Below are positions 8,782-17,455 of a stretch of DNA of 39,319 nt, one piece after another (the stretch's first letter is position 1; each line of letters begins with the position of its first letter). The notes beneath the pieces were generated by a model. That model saw only the letters and a list, made by a program, of their open reading frames with translations. It was not told the DNA's origin and did not search any database. This DNA is from Ignavibacteria bacterium (GTDB taxonomy: Bacteria; Bacteroidota; Ignavibacteria; Ch128b), in the NCBI GenBank assembly GCA_026415235.1, contig JAOAHM010000050.1, forward strand, positions 1-39,319, read 5' to 3'. Both the position numbers and the translations under genes were made by a program.

Positions 8782-9258
8782 ATGAACACAATAAAAAATA
8801 TTGCACTTGTTGCTCACGACAATTGTAAAAAAGATTTGATTGAATGGGTAGAATGGAATTGGAAAACATTGATAAATCATAAATTAATCTGCACAGGCAC
8901 AACTGGAAAACTGATTGAAGACGCAATAAAACAAAAAATTCAAAAAGAAAATCCAAAACATACTCAGGAACTAAAAATCGAGAAATTGAAATCTGGTCCA
9001 CTCGGTGGTGATCAACAATTAGGCGCTTTAATTGCAAACGGTGAAATAGACATACTAATTTTCTTTTGGGATCCGATGCAACCACTCCCCCACGATGTTG
9101 ATGTGAAAGCACTTCTAAGAATAGCAGTGTTGTATAATATTCCTACTGCTTGTAACCGTTCCACTGCTGATTTTATCATATCATCACCACTTTTTAGCAG
9201 TAAATATGAGCGAGCTCAAACAGATTTTACGCACTACATAAATCGGGAAATATTCTGA
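8782..9258 (+). CDS. mgsA: Methylglyoxal synthase
   Basis: 158 residues. The enzyme converts dihydroxyacetone phosphate to methylglyoxal and phosphate, a bypass of lower glycolysis. Motifs match the family closely: 'NIALVAHDNCK' at 6-16, 'TGTTGKLI' phosphate-binding loop at 38-45, 'SGPLGGDQQLGALI' at 71-84 with the catalytic Asp77, 'FFWDPMQPLPHDVDVKALLR' at 94-113 with His104 and Asp107, and 'TADFIISSP' at 128-136. A TTG at 8746 would add 12 residues unlike any family N-terminus, so I chose the ATG at 8782. Compared with the E. coli enzyme there is a short lysine-rich insertion around 50-65. It stands alone on the plus strand, divergent from the exporter operon. Confidence 0.95.
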   Translation: MNTIKNIALVAHDNCKKDLIEWVEWNWKTLINHKLICTGTTGKLIEDAIKQKIQKENPKHTQELKIEKLKSGPLGGDQQLGALIANGEIDILIFFWDPMQPLPHDVDVKALLRIAVLYNIPTACNRSTADFIISSPLFSSKYERAQTDFTHYINREIF

Positions 9259-9479
9259 GTTAAAAATTTTTCATGATAAAACTCACTTGACCAGTGAACA
9301 ACTCATCTTAAAATACTTTTTTGAAATCTATTTTATTTGCATCAAATTTACTCTCACATAATTTTTCCCCATGATTTGGTTAGTTTTTTTAAGTACGGTT
9401 GAAATAATTTCTTATGAAATTTCGTTTTAAACTTTTTCGATGAAAAATTTTTTTAATTTGAACAAAAATTTATGGATTA

Positions 9480-10406
9480 ATGAGTAATCAACAGTTAAAA
9501 TATTTTGAGAAGCAGGCAGAGGTAATTGTAAAATATCTTTTCGAAAAATTAAATTCGTTGAATTACATTCTTTCACTTCCTGTTCGAGGTGAGTACAATT
9601 TTAGTTTTAGAGTCAAAAAAAATTCGTCTATTGTAAATGTTGTTGTTTATTTTGGAAAAAAAGGAAATAAGATTGTTCTACAAGGCAATCAGAAAAGTGA
9701 GCTTTACGAAGAAATCTCAAAACTTCTTAATGAGTATGAAGTCAATCATTCAAGCTTAATTGCACAGGTCAACGAACCTGAAAGATACATTGGTGTTGAT
9801 GAGTCAGGTAAAGGTGATTTTTTTGGTCCATTAATCATTGCAGGATTTTTGGTAACTCCCGAGATTATTACTGACCTTAAAGCACTCAAAATTCAAGACA
9901 GCAAAGAATTAAGTGATGATAGAGTTGCTCAAATTGCAATTACAATCAAAGAAAGATTTAAAGATTATTACAGCATTGTACAAATAAATCCAAAGAAGTA
10001 CAATGAACTTTACGAAAAAATTAAAAACCTAAATTCTTTACTTGCTTGGGGACATGCACGATGTATCGAAAATATATTACAAAAACATAAAGTGCCTGTT
10101 GCAATTTGCGATAAATTTGGAGATGAAAGATACATAACAAACGCATTGATGAGAGAAGGAAGACAAATTGAACTAATTCAAACACAAAAGGCAGAACGAT
10201 TTATTGGAGTAGCTGCTGCTTCAATTCTTGCAAGGAATAATTTTATTGAATGGATAAAACAAACAGAAGAGAAACTTGGTTTTGAAATTCCAAAAGGTGC
10301 AAACGAGAAAGTAAAAGATGCAGCAAGAAAAATTGCAGAAAAATTTGGAAGAGATGCGCTAATTAATTTTGTAAAGATTCACTTTAAAACTATGAGAGAA
10401 ATTTAA
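9480..10406 (+). CDS. rnhC: Ribonuclease HIII
   Basis: 308 residues. The enzyme cuts the RNA strand of RNA/DNA hybrids. An N-terminal substrate-binding domain of about 90 residues (the TBP-like domain of HIII) precedes the RNase H core. The core opens with 'YIGVDESGKGDFFGPL' at 103-118; the GDFFGPL version rather than HII's GRGPLAG, together with the N-terminal domain, separates HIII from HII. Catalytic acids expected are Asp107, Glu108 and Asp211 ('AICDKFGD'). 'DSKELSD' is at 140-146 and 'ERFIGVAAASILAR' at 239-252. ATG at 9480. The gene ends one base before the convergent small membrane protein gene. HIII as the encoded type is typical of some Bacteroidota/Chlorobiota and Firmicutes. Confidence 0.95.
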   Translation: MSNQQLKYFEKQAEVIVKYLFEKLNSLNYILSLPVRGEYNFSFRVKKNSSIVNVVVYFGKKGNKIVLQGNQKSELYEEISKLLNEYEVNHSSLIAQVNEPERYIGVDESGKGDFFGPLIIAGFLVTPEIITDLKALKIQDSKELSDDRVAQIAITIKERFKDYYSIVQINPKKYNELYEKIKNLNSLLAWGHARCIENILQKHKVPVAICDKFGDERYITNALMREGRQIELIQTQKAERFIGVAAASILARNNFIEWIKQTEEKLGFEIPKGANEKVKDAARKIAEKFGRDALINFVKIHFKTMREI

Positions 10407-10407
10407 C

Positions 10408-10683
10408 CTAACCATTCCCACTTCTTGAATACCAAACTTTGAAAAAATTTATTACCACAAAACCAAGAGCAGTCAAACCTGTAGAAGCAACAAGAACTAA
10501 ATCCAAACCCATCTTGAACGAACCTTCAGTTAGCATTATAACACGACCAGTCTTTTCGTCAATCAATTCAGATGGAGGATAGATTTGAGTGAAAATTTGA
10601 AAACCATCGAAACCCCACCACACAAAAAGTGAAATAATTAAAGTCGAAACAACAAAAAAAACAATTCTTCTTACTGTAATCAT
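10408..10683 (-). CDS. Small protein with two membrane helices, unknown function
   Basis: 91 residues, not recognised. Helix 1 spans about 6-24 ('RIVFFVVSTLIISLFVWWGF') and helix 2 about 58-82. The 33-residue loop between them contains 'IYPPSELIDEKTGRVIML' and is probably periplasmic, given the N-terminal arginines and the basic tail after helix 2. AGGGAT stands just before the ATG. It starts 8 bases after the stop of the transmembrane Fis-type regulator, so the two are very likely cotranscribed, and a helper or partner role for that sensor is possible. The alternative is an unrelated membrane protein. The open frame and the ribosome binding site make it a real gene. Confidence 0.7.
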   Translation of the reverse strand: MITVRRIVFFVVSTLIISLFVWWGFDGFQIFTQIYPPSELIDEKTGRVIMLTEGSFKMGLDLVLVASTGLTALGFVVINFFKVWYSRSGNG

Positions 10684-10691
10684 TAATATCC

Positions 10692-13394
10692 CTATTTATT
10701 TTTTAATAAATTAAGTTTCTTTAATCTATAGTGAAAAGTTGAATGAGGAATATTCAACAATTTGGCAGCTGCTCTGATATTCCAGTTAGTTTGTTCAAGT
10801 GCTTCAATGTAACGCTTAATTTCTTCAGCTTCACTTGAATTCTTCACTATAATTTCAATTTTTGATTTTTCTACAAATTCTGTCTCTTCTTTTTCATTTT
10901 CAATTTGTTCAACTCGTGAATTAAGTTGAATCTCTAACTCATGAATTTTTTCTCGAAGAGATAAATTTTCATTTTTCATTTGCTCAATCAATTTTTCTTT
11001 TTCAAGTAAAATACTTGTTAATGACTCAATTTTTTCTTCAAGTCGTTTTTGAATTGTTACCAAATCGTCTTTTGATGTATTTTGTTCATAAGTTTTATTG
11101 ATTTCTGAAATCTGTTCATAAGTTTCTGAAATATCTTTTTCTGTTTTGAAAATTTTTTCATGCAGTCTTCGTGGTAATCTTAAACTTCCTTTGAAGTAAA
11201 TTAGAATAGTTACTAAAAAAACTAATCCAATTAAAATGCTTCCGTATAAAATTAAATTTCCAAACAAGCCAGACTTGACTTCAAAAGTTAGTTCAGCAGA
11301 ATTAGGTAACCAGTCAATTCCATTTGTCGAAGCTTGAACAATTAATGTATACTTTCCTGCAGGTAGGTCTTTATATTTTATTTCGTTCGAATTTGTAAGA
11401 TAGTTCCAACTATCTTCCAGTTCTTTAATTCTATATTTATAAATTATTTTCTTTTCATCAAAGAAAGAGAATATTGAAACTCGAATTTTAATTTCATTCT
11501 CATCTTCTGAAATTTTCAGTTGATTTAATTCATAATTTTTCTTTTCAGTAGAAAATCCAGTAAAATAAATTTTGTAAGTAAATTTATTCTCTTTCAAATA
11601 TTTCAATTCAATAGTTGTTAAACCAGAATTTGTACCGATATAGACAATACCACTTTGCGAGTCATATTCAAGATCAGTTACATAGTCAGATAGCAATCCA
11701 TCACTTGAAGTTAAAGATGAAAATTCAACACCATTTTTTATGATAAATATTCCTCTTGAAGTTGCAGCCCAAATTTCATCTGCTCGAACTGGAATGACAT
11801 CTAAAATTTCATCAACATTATATCCATCAATCTTTGGATAGAAATTGTTAAATCTTCCATTCTTGAAAGAAGAAATTCCTTTCTTAGTACCAATCCAGAT
11901 TCTTCCATCTTTATCTTCAGAAAGAGATGTAACAAAATTGTTCGCTAAACCATTGCCAGTTCTCAAGACCAAGAAATTTTCATCAGCATATTTTACTAAT
12001 CCATTTTCTGTTCCAATCCAAATTTCCCCTGACCTCGAAACTAAGATTGAATGAATTTCATTGGAAGGTAAAACATTGTCAACTGATAGATAATCCACTA
12101 ATCTATTACCTTGAAAAACAAACAAACCTGAATCAGTTCCAACAAAAATCTTTTCTTCCGAGCTCTTTGCAAGAGATAAAATTCTCTTAGAATTCAGTTG
12201 CGAGTTAAGTGGTGATAGTAAGAGTTTATTTCCTTGCCAAATGTAAAGTCCATTATTGCTTCCAATTAACTTCGTATTCTTTACATCAACTACATCGTTC
12301 ACATTATTTTGATTAGAAAAGTTAAAGGAGAAATTGATGATATTATGATTTGTAATATTAAATACAGAAATTCCTTCATTAGAGAATACATTCACATTAC
12401 CACTGCTAATGTGAATTTTGTAAATCGAAGAAGTAACTTTTGGGAAAAGTGAAGGATAATTCTTAATTGCCAAAGAATTAAGCTTTGCAATTCCATTTAA
12501 TGTACCAATCCATATATTTCCTTCTCTATCCTCAAAGAGAGTCGTTACAACTTGGTGAGGTAAACCATTAGCAAAACCAATAAATGTTTCTTTATTATTT
12601 TCAATTCTTAAAATACCATCGTCATAACCTGCCCAAACCGAATTAGTATTATCCACAAGCAAAGAAAATTTGGAATAAACTTTATTGGAATTAAATATCT
12701 CTACAACATTAAAATTTTCAACTTTGCAGATGCTTCCATTAAAATTTAAGAAGATGATATTCTGATTTTTGTCTAATGCTAAAGCTTTGACTTTTAACTC
12801 TTTATTATTTTTCGATTGATTGAACTTATATTTAACTCGGTTGTATTGAAAAATTATCAATCCTTCATCGGAAGCAATAGCATATCCACCTTCAATTGGA
12901 ACTATATCATTAAATTGAGTTTGAGGTAAAAGAGCATCAACCAGAATTTTTGACACTTGAGTATCGCTATAAGCTTGATAAAATTCATTTGCACTTGAAA
13001 TGAAAAGCACTCTTCCATCTTTTTTTCTAATCAACTTAATTTTATCTGGTATGTTTGAGGCACGACTTTTCAAGCTTACAACTTTTTTATCGTGTTTGAC
13101 AATAAAGATTCCCTTGTTAGAAGTTGCAATCCAAATTTCATTATTTAGTTCGACTATTCCAGTTATTTCTGTTCTTAATTCGTTGTTCCATAAACTAATC
13201 TCTTCAAACCTATAACCATCGTAACGAAAAACATTTGAAGTCGTTCCTATCCAGATGTAACCTTTACTGTCTTGAGCTAAACAAGTAACCGAAGTATTAG
13301 TTAATCCGTTACTTGAATTGTAATAATGAAAATTGTAAACCTGAGAAAAAAGATAAGACGATAAAACAAGTAATGTAAATAGTAATTTTTTCAT
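10692..13394 (-). CDS. Transmembrane one-component regulator: reg_prop propeller, Y_Y_Y, coiled coil, Fis-type HTH
   Basis: 900 residues. Signal peptide at 1-18; then many two-component-regulator propeller repeats to about 605, seen as recurrent '(N)GL....V..L..D..G.IWIGT..G' units (for example 'VTSLSEDKDGRIWIGTKKGI'). A Y_Y_Y domain of about 100 residues follows (including 'YKYRIKELEDSWNYL' and 'LPAGKYTLIVQAS'), then a membrane helix at 711-734, a long coiled coil at about 735-855 and a C-terminal helix-turn-helix at 856-897 ('NWNIRAAAKLLNIPHSTFHYRLKKL'), the Fis/NtrC C-terminal type. No histidine kinase, receiver or AAA+ module is present. It is read as a periplasmic ligand sensor that directly controls a cytoplasmic DNA-binding dimer. 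Ligand and targets are unknown; polysaccharide products are common ligands for this sensor class. Confidence 0.87.
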   Translation of the reverse strand: MKKLLFTLLVLSSYLFSQVYNFHYYNSSNGLTNTSVTCLAQDSKGYIWIGTTSNVFRYDGYRFEEISLWNNELRTEITGIVELNNEIWIATSNKGIFIVKHDKKVVSLKSRASNIPDKIKLIRKKDGRVLFISSANEFYQAYSDTQVSKILVDALLPQTQFNDIVPIEGGYAIASDEGLIIFQYNRVKYKFNQSKNNKELKVKALALDKNQNIIFLNFNGSICKVENFNVVEIFNSNKVYSKFSLLVDNTNSVWAGYDDGILRIENNKETFIGFANGLPHQVVTTLFEDREGNIWIGTLNGIAKLNSLAIKNYPSLFPKVTSSIYKIHISSGNVNVFSNEGISVFNITNHNIINFSFNFSNQNNVNDVVDVKNTKLIGSNNGLYIWQGNKLLLSPLNSQLNSKRILSLAKSSEEKIFVGTDSGLFVFQGNRLVDYLSVDNVLPSNEIHSILVSRSGEIWIGTENGLVKYADENFLVLRTGNGLANNFVTSLSEDKDGRIWIGTKKGISSFKNGRFNNFYPKIDGYNVDEILDVIPVRADEIWAATSRGIFIIKNGVEFSSLTSSDGLLSDYVTDLEYDSQSGIVYIGTNSGLTTIELKYLKENKFTYKIYFTGFSTEKKNYELNQLKISEDENEIKIRVSIFSFFDEKKIIYKYRIKELEDSWNYLTNSNEIKYKDLPAGKYTLIVQASTNGIDWLPNSAELTFEVKSGLFGNLILYGSILIGLVFLVTILIYFKGSLRLPRRLHEKIFKTEKDISETYEQISEINKTYEQNTSKDDLVTIQKRLEEKIESLTSILLEKEKLIEQMKNENLSLREKIHELEIQLNSRVEQIENEKEETEFVEKSKIEIIVKNSSEAEEIKRYIEALEQTNWNIRAAAKLLNIPHSTFHYRLKKLNLLKNK

Positions 13395-13702
13395 TTAATA
13401 TCTATTATATCATATTGAGTTCTGAAAATCAATCGCATTTACCTGTTAATCAAAATAGTCTATTTGAAAAGTGATAAAAATAATTTACACGAAGTTCATT
13501 TGAAAAATTCATTTTCATTGGTTTTAATTTTTTGTATTTAGTCGAAGAAAAACTTTTAAGTAAATACTAACACTTTTATAGAAAATATTTTTCCTTTTTC
13601 AATCAAGTTTTACAAATTAAATTGCGTTTAGTAGAGTTGAAAATTTAATCCGAAATCAAACATCAAGTCTTTCAAAAATAATCAAAAATCTAAAGGTGTA
13701 AG
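13395..13702. other. 308-base divergent intergenic region between regulator and CBS gene
   Basis: AT-rich, with no open frame worth calling. It holds the regulator promoter at its left end and must hold the promoter of the plus-strand gene. No convincing -35/-10 pair was found on the plus strand. AGGTG stands a few bases before the ATG at 13703. No hairpin or riboswitch-like structure was recognised. Confidence 0.4.
13404..13432 (-). promoter_or_regulatory. Predicted sigma70-type promoter of the transmembrane regulator
   Basis: On the minus strand TTGATT (13432-13427) is followed after 17 bases by TATAAT (13409-13404). The expected start of transcription falls about 3 bases before the ATG at 13394. 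There is no Shine-Dalgarno, so the message would be leaderless or nearly so. Confidence 0.5.
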
Positions 13703-15061
13703 ATGAAATTTAAACAAAGCATTCTTGAGCAAATTGGCAATACTCCACTGATAAGATTAAACAAAATTAACAAAGGACTTAAACCAAAAATTTTTGCAAA
13801 ACTTGAATCGGCAAATCCTGGTGGAAGTGTAAAAGACCGAATAGGTATTGCAATGATTGAAGATGCAGAGCGTAAAGGATTGTTAAAACCAGGTGGGACA
13901 ATAATAGAAGCAACAAGTGGAAATACTGGAATTGGACTTGCGCTTGCAGCAGCTGTAAAAGGTTACAAATGCATTTTTGTGGTTACAGACAAAGTTAGTA
14001 ATGAAAAAGTAAATTACTTAAGAGCATTTGGTGCAGAAGTGATAATTGTACCAAGGTTATTGCCACCTGATGATCCAGATTACTATGTTAATGTTGCTAA
14101 AAGATTAAGTAAAGAAATTCCAAATTCATTTTTTGCTTATCAATATTCTAACAGTGCAAATCCAGAAATTCATTATCGCACAACTGGACCTGAAATATGG
14201 AATCAAACAGAAGGGAAAATCACTCATTTTGTTTCTGGTATTGGTACAGGTGGGACAATTACTGGAGTTGGAAAATTTTTGAAGGAGAAAAATCCACAGG
14301 TGAAGGTTATTGGTGCAGATCCTTTTGGTTCAATTTACAAACATTACAAAGAAACAGGAGAAATAACTAAAGGTGCGCCATATCTTGTTGAGGGAATTGG
14401 TCAGGATTGTCTACCAGAGATTTTAGATTTCAATGTGATTGATGAAATAATAAATGTTAGTGATAGGGACTCGTTTCTCTATGCAAGAAGATTAACTCAA
14501 GAAGAAGGAATTTTTGCTGGTGGAAGCACTGGAACTAATTTGTATGTTGCTCTGAAGATTGCACAAAATTTAACAGAAAATGATGTGATTGTTTTTATCG
14601 TGTGCGATACTGGTGAAAGATATCTATCAAAATTTTACAACAACGATTGGCTCCGAGAACACAGAATTTTAATTGATACTCCAAAGACACTTAAAGATTT
14701 AGTGGATATTAAAAAATCGAGAGGTTATCAGATACTTGTAAGTTTGAAACCAGATGATAAAGTCGAACAAGCGATTGAATTAATCTCTTCAAGTGGCTTC
14801 TCTAATATTCCAGTGATTGAAAACAGAAAATCAATTGGCGTTATAAGAGAAAATCGTTTGTTGATGAAGTTGATTGAAAATCCTGAATTAAAAAAATCTA
14901 ATGTAAAAGATGTTATGGACGAATCTTTATTAGTGCTGGATTCTCAAACTCAATTAGACAAAGTAAAAGAACATTTGAAAAAAGATTATGCTGTTCTTGT
15001 AAGTGAATTTGGAAGAATTGTGGATATAATTACAAGGTACGATTTGATTGAATTTAATTGA
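13703..15061 (+). CDS. Cystathionine beta-synthase / cysteine synthase with C-terminal CBS pair
   Basis: A 452-residue PLP enzyme of the fold-II beta-replacement family. The catalytic domain spans about 1-335: 'IGNTPLIRLN' at 11-20, PLP lysine K44 in 'NPGGSVKDRIG', substrate loop 'TSGNTGIG' at 71-78, phosphate loop 'GIGTGGTITG' near 180 and 'EGIFAGGSTGTN' near 269. Two CBS motifs follow ('ILVSLKPDDKVEQAIELI' and 'VKDVMDESLLVLDSQTQL'). This layout is that of cystathionine beta-synthase (serine plus homocysteine), but bacterial members may use O-acetylserine and sulfide, so the donor is uncertain. No haem-binding N-terminal extension is seen. Regulation by S-adenosylmethionine or adenylates via CBS domains is known in the family, not shown here. 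Divergent from the transmembrane regulator. Confidence 0.9.
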   Translation: MKFKQSILEQIGNTPLIRLNKINKGLKPKIFAKLESANPGGSVKDRIGIAMIEDAERKGLLKPGGTIIEATSGNTGIGLALAAAVKGYKCIFVVTDKVSNEKVNYLRAFGAEVIIVPRLLPPDDPDYYVNVAKRLSKEIPNSFFAYQYSNSANPEIHYRTTGPEIWNQTEGKITHFVSGIGTGGTITGVGKFLKEKNPQVKVIGADPFGSIYKHYKETGEITKGAPYLVEGIGQDCLPEILDFNVIDEIINVSDRDSFLYARRLTQEEGIFAGGSTGTNLYVALKIAQNLTENDVIVFIVCDTGERYLSKFYNNDWLREHRILIDTPKTLKDLVDIKKSRGYQILVSLKPDDKVEQAIELISSSGFSNIPVIENRKSIGVIRENRLLMKLIENPELKKSNVKDVMDESLLVLDSQTQLDKVKEHLKKDYAVLVSEFGRIVDIITRYDLIEFN

Positions 15062-15078
15062 TAATATCAAATTAAAAT

Positions 15079-15122
15079 TTCAAAGCTTTGAATTGAGAAA
15101 ATGACTTTCTCTTAATTTTTTG
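15079..15122 (+). terminator. Possible weak terminator between convergent genes
   Basis: A 14-base perfect palindrome (15079-15092, centred on AGCT) is followed by a 6-bp stem, GAGAAA (15095-15100) with TTTCTC (15106-15111), and a run of six T at 15116-15121. Stems are short and AT-rich, so termination of the plus-strand gene here is only likely, not certain. Confidence 0.4.
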
Positions 15123-15162
15123 ATAATTAAACAAACGAAAGAAGTTAATTGGAAATTTATGA

Positions 15163-15747
15163 TTAACTAATACCACAGATGTTTTTTAATTTTCTAATCT
15201 CATCATGACTGAGTTCTCTAAATTCGCCAGGTTTTAATTCGAAGACTTCGAGAAATTCAATTTTGATTCGTATTAGTCGTAAAGTTGGAAAACCAACAGC
15301 GGCAGTCATTTTTCTGATTTGTCTATTTCTTCCTTCAAAAAGTTCTATTTCAAGCCAAGTGGTCGGAATACTTTTTCTAAAACGAATTGGAGGATTTCTT
15401 TCCCAAAGATTTTGTGGTGGTTCAACTATTTTAACATTCGCTCTTTTGGTTTTTTTATTCTCAATCACAATTCCATTAGTCAACTTTTGTAATGCTTGTT
15501 CATCAGGAATTCCTTCCACCTGCACAAGATAAGTTCTCGAATGTTCATATCTTGGATCAATCAAACGATGATGGAGTAATCCATCATTTGTTAACAGAAG
15601 TAATCCTTCGGAATCATAATCTAACCTTCCAACAGGATAAACATCCTTAGGTAAGGATAAGAAATCAGATAAGGTTAGCTTTCCTTCAACTGGACTAAAC
15701 TGACACAATACACGATATGGCTTATTGAAGATGAAATAGTATTTCAT
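15163..15747 (-). CDS. rluE: 23S rRNA pseudouridine synthase, RluE type
   Basis: A 194-residue enzyme of the RsuA/RluB/E/F family, which isomerises a uridine in rRNA. The start 'YYFIFNKPYRVLCQFSP' is the family opening, and the N-terminal S4 domain found in RsuA, RluB and RluF is absent, which fits RluE. The catalytic motif 'GRLDYDSEGLLLLTNDG' is at 40-56 with nucleophile Asp43. Later motifs: 'RTYLVQVEG' and 'EGRNRQIRKM'. The expected target is the peptidyl-transferase region of 23S rRNA by analogy to E. coli (U2457), but target specificity in this organism is inferred. It starts 15 bases after the FAD oxidoreductase stop, so the two genes probably form one transcript. Confidence 0.88.
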   Translation of the reverse strand: MKYYFIFNKPYRVLCQFSPVEGKLTLSDFLSLPKDVYPVGRLDYDSEGLLLLTNDGLLHHRLIDPRYEHSRTYLVQVEGIPDEQALQKLTNGIVIENKKTKRANVKIVEPPQNLWERNPPIRFRKSIPTTWLEIELFEGRNRQIRKMTAAVGFPTLRLIRIKIEFLEVFELKPGEFRELSHDEIRKLKNICGIS

Positions 15748-15762
15748 TCAAAACTTCTAATT

Positions 15763-17082
15763 TTAATTTTCAGTAAAAAATCTTTTTGAGAGATTGTGTT
15801 TGATTTTTTCTTGAACAGAACGAAAATCAATTTCACGAATTTTCTTTTTATTAATAACAGAAAGTGCAGCAAGAGCACCACAAGCTTCTCCCATCGCCGC
15901 TGAGGTGGGCATGATTCGGAGAGCACCATGAGCTTTTCGAGTTGCCGATAAACATCTCCCTGCAACTAATAAATTCTCAGCATCTTTAACTATCAATGCT
16001 CGTAATGGTACTTCATAGAAATCATTTTCAGGCATTTCATCCAAACGACTTTGTTCATCTTTCTGACCATGAATATCAATTCCATAACAACCTCGAACAA
16101 CTGCATCATCAAACTTATTACATTTAGTGATATCTTCTTCGGTTACAACATAATCGCCAATTGCTCGCCTTGTTTCTCGAACACCAACTTGCACAGCAGT
16201 TTCAATTAAATAAGAATTTTTAAATCCAGGAATATCACTTTGGAGCAACCGAACAACTTGCCAGACTTGTTCTCGTCCCAATAATTCTGCTTTTGTTAAA
16301 TCAAATGAAGTTGAACCATCCAATCCTAAAATATTTGAAGTGTTAAACGATGCTTCTCCAGATGCTGGCAGAGTTGTATAAAAAATATAATTCACATCTT
16401 CGGAAAGTCGTTTATCTTGAATTGCTTTTCGAACAATGCTAAAATAACCTGCAACGGAAATAATTTTATTCAAATCAAAATCGTAAGTCATCCACGAAAA
16501 AAAATCATTTTTATTATTCTTCACATATTCTAAAGCTTCAACAAAATCTATCCCGCCCATTCTAAAAAACAAAGTTAGTGCTTGAAGTCTTCCTGTATCT
16601 TCATCGCCTTTAACCCAAGGAAAGTTTCCAAGATAAACAAGTTGAGCATCACCAGTTGTATCAATAAAAACTTTTCCTTCAATTTCTATCTCTTCACCAA
16701 AAAGAATTACTTGAATACTTTTGATGTAATTATTAATTCGATTAACATTAGTTATCACCGAATGAAATAACATAGTAACGCCAGCTTGTTTCAATAATTG
16801 AAACGTAGCAACTCTAAAGGCACTTGCATAAAAACCATTGTCAATCATTCCCTCTCTTTTTCTCATCTCAAATTCAATTTCTTCAAAAATGCCTCTAACG
16901 AGTACTTCATCATTGATGGAATGTTTCATAAAAGGCGAAACCATTCCTGCTGTGGACATTCCACCTGGGAAACCATATTGATCAATTAAAACAACTTTTG
17001 CACCTTCACGAGCAGCTTTAATTGCAGCGCTTATACCTGCTATTCCCGCCCCAGCTACTACAACATCAAATGATAATTTCAT
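15763..17082 (-). CDS. FAD-dependent oxidoreductase (FAD_oxidored family)
   Basis: 439 residues. The N-terminal Rossmann motif is 'VVVAGAGIAGISAAIKAA' at 7-24 with GxGxxG at 11-16, followed by the acidic end of strand 2 ('VVLIDQYGFPGGMSTAGM'). The C-terminal FAD contact is 'LLVAGRCLSATRKAHGALRIMPT', typical of the FAD_oxidored family (PF12831 type). No signal peptide, so cytoplasmic. The substrate is not identifiable: relatives are often annotated only as FAD-dependent, some as xylan- or sugar-associated. GGAG precedes the ATG. A weak TTGAAC-18-TAAAAT pair at 17094-17123 would start the message almost at the ribosome binding site. Neighbour downstream is rluE, with no obvious link. Confidence 0.82.
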   Translation of the reverse strand: MKLSFDVVVAGAGIAGISAAIKAAREGAKVVLIDQYGFPGGMSTAGMVSPFMKHSINDEVLVRGIFEEIEFEMRKREGMIDNGFYASAFRVATFQLLKQAGVTMLFHSVITNVNRINNYIKSIQVILFGEEIEIEGKVFIDTTGDAQLVYLGNFPWVKGDEDTGRLQALTLFFRMGGIDFVEALEYVKNNKNDFFSWMTYDFDLNKIISVAGYFSIVRKAIQDKRLSEDVNYIFYTTLPASGEASFNTSNILGLDGSTSFDLTKAELLGREQVWQVVRLLQSDIPGFKNSYLIETAVQVGVRETRRAIGDYVVTEEDITKCNKFDDAVVRGCYGIDIHGQKDEQSRLDEMPENDFYEVPLRALIVKDAENLLVAGRCLSATRKAHGALRIMPTSAAMGEACGALAALSVINKKKIREIDFRSVQEKIKHNLSKRFFTEN

Positions 17083-17455
17083 ATGTTACTCCAATTTTAA
17101 TTTTCAAACATTAAATCGTTCAATAATTTTATTTCTAATTTGAAATTTAAATATGTTGATTGAAATTTCTCATTATCAAAAGCAAAAAGTTTTTCTTTTA
17201 AGAAGCATGTACGACATTAAATCTTAACTCAAATCTTTTTTAATAGAAATGTTGCGATTTTTAAATAACACTTATTTTATATGTAGTTAAAAATTAAAAA
17301 TTTTTATGAATTGACTCGGATTAATTTCAAACATGGAGAAGGTGAAGAATAAATTTTTGCTTTGAGTAGGAAAAAACGAAACTTGATTAGAGGTAAGAAA
17401 TATTAAAGGAAGTAAATCTAAGGCTAAGAAAAATTTAAGATTAAAACTGTAGTGA
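17083..17455. other. 373-base AT-rich intergenic region after the SUF operon
   Basis: Between the stop of the Rrf2 gene and the start of the FAD oxidoreductase, both on the minus strand. A short open frame at 17287-17478 on the minus strand runs into the Rrf2 gene and has phenylalanine-rich, AT-driven composition, so it is not called. No clear terminator, repeat or RNA gene was seen. Confidence 0.4.

Noticed and set aside
8756-9112. 118-residue minus-strand frame across methylglyoxal synthase
   Set aside because: It is antisense to a certain gene, with no family resemblance; a shadow of the coding frame.
13395-13702. Possible SAM or cobalamin riboswitch before the cystathionine beta-synthase gene
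   Set aside because: No conserved core, paired stems or terminator/antiterminator were found; the leader is plain AT-rich sequence.
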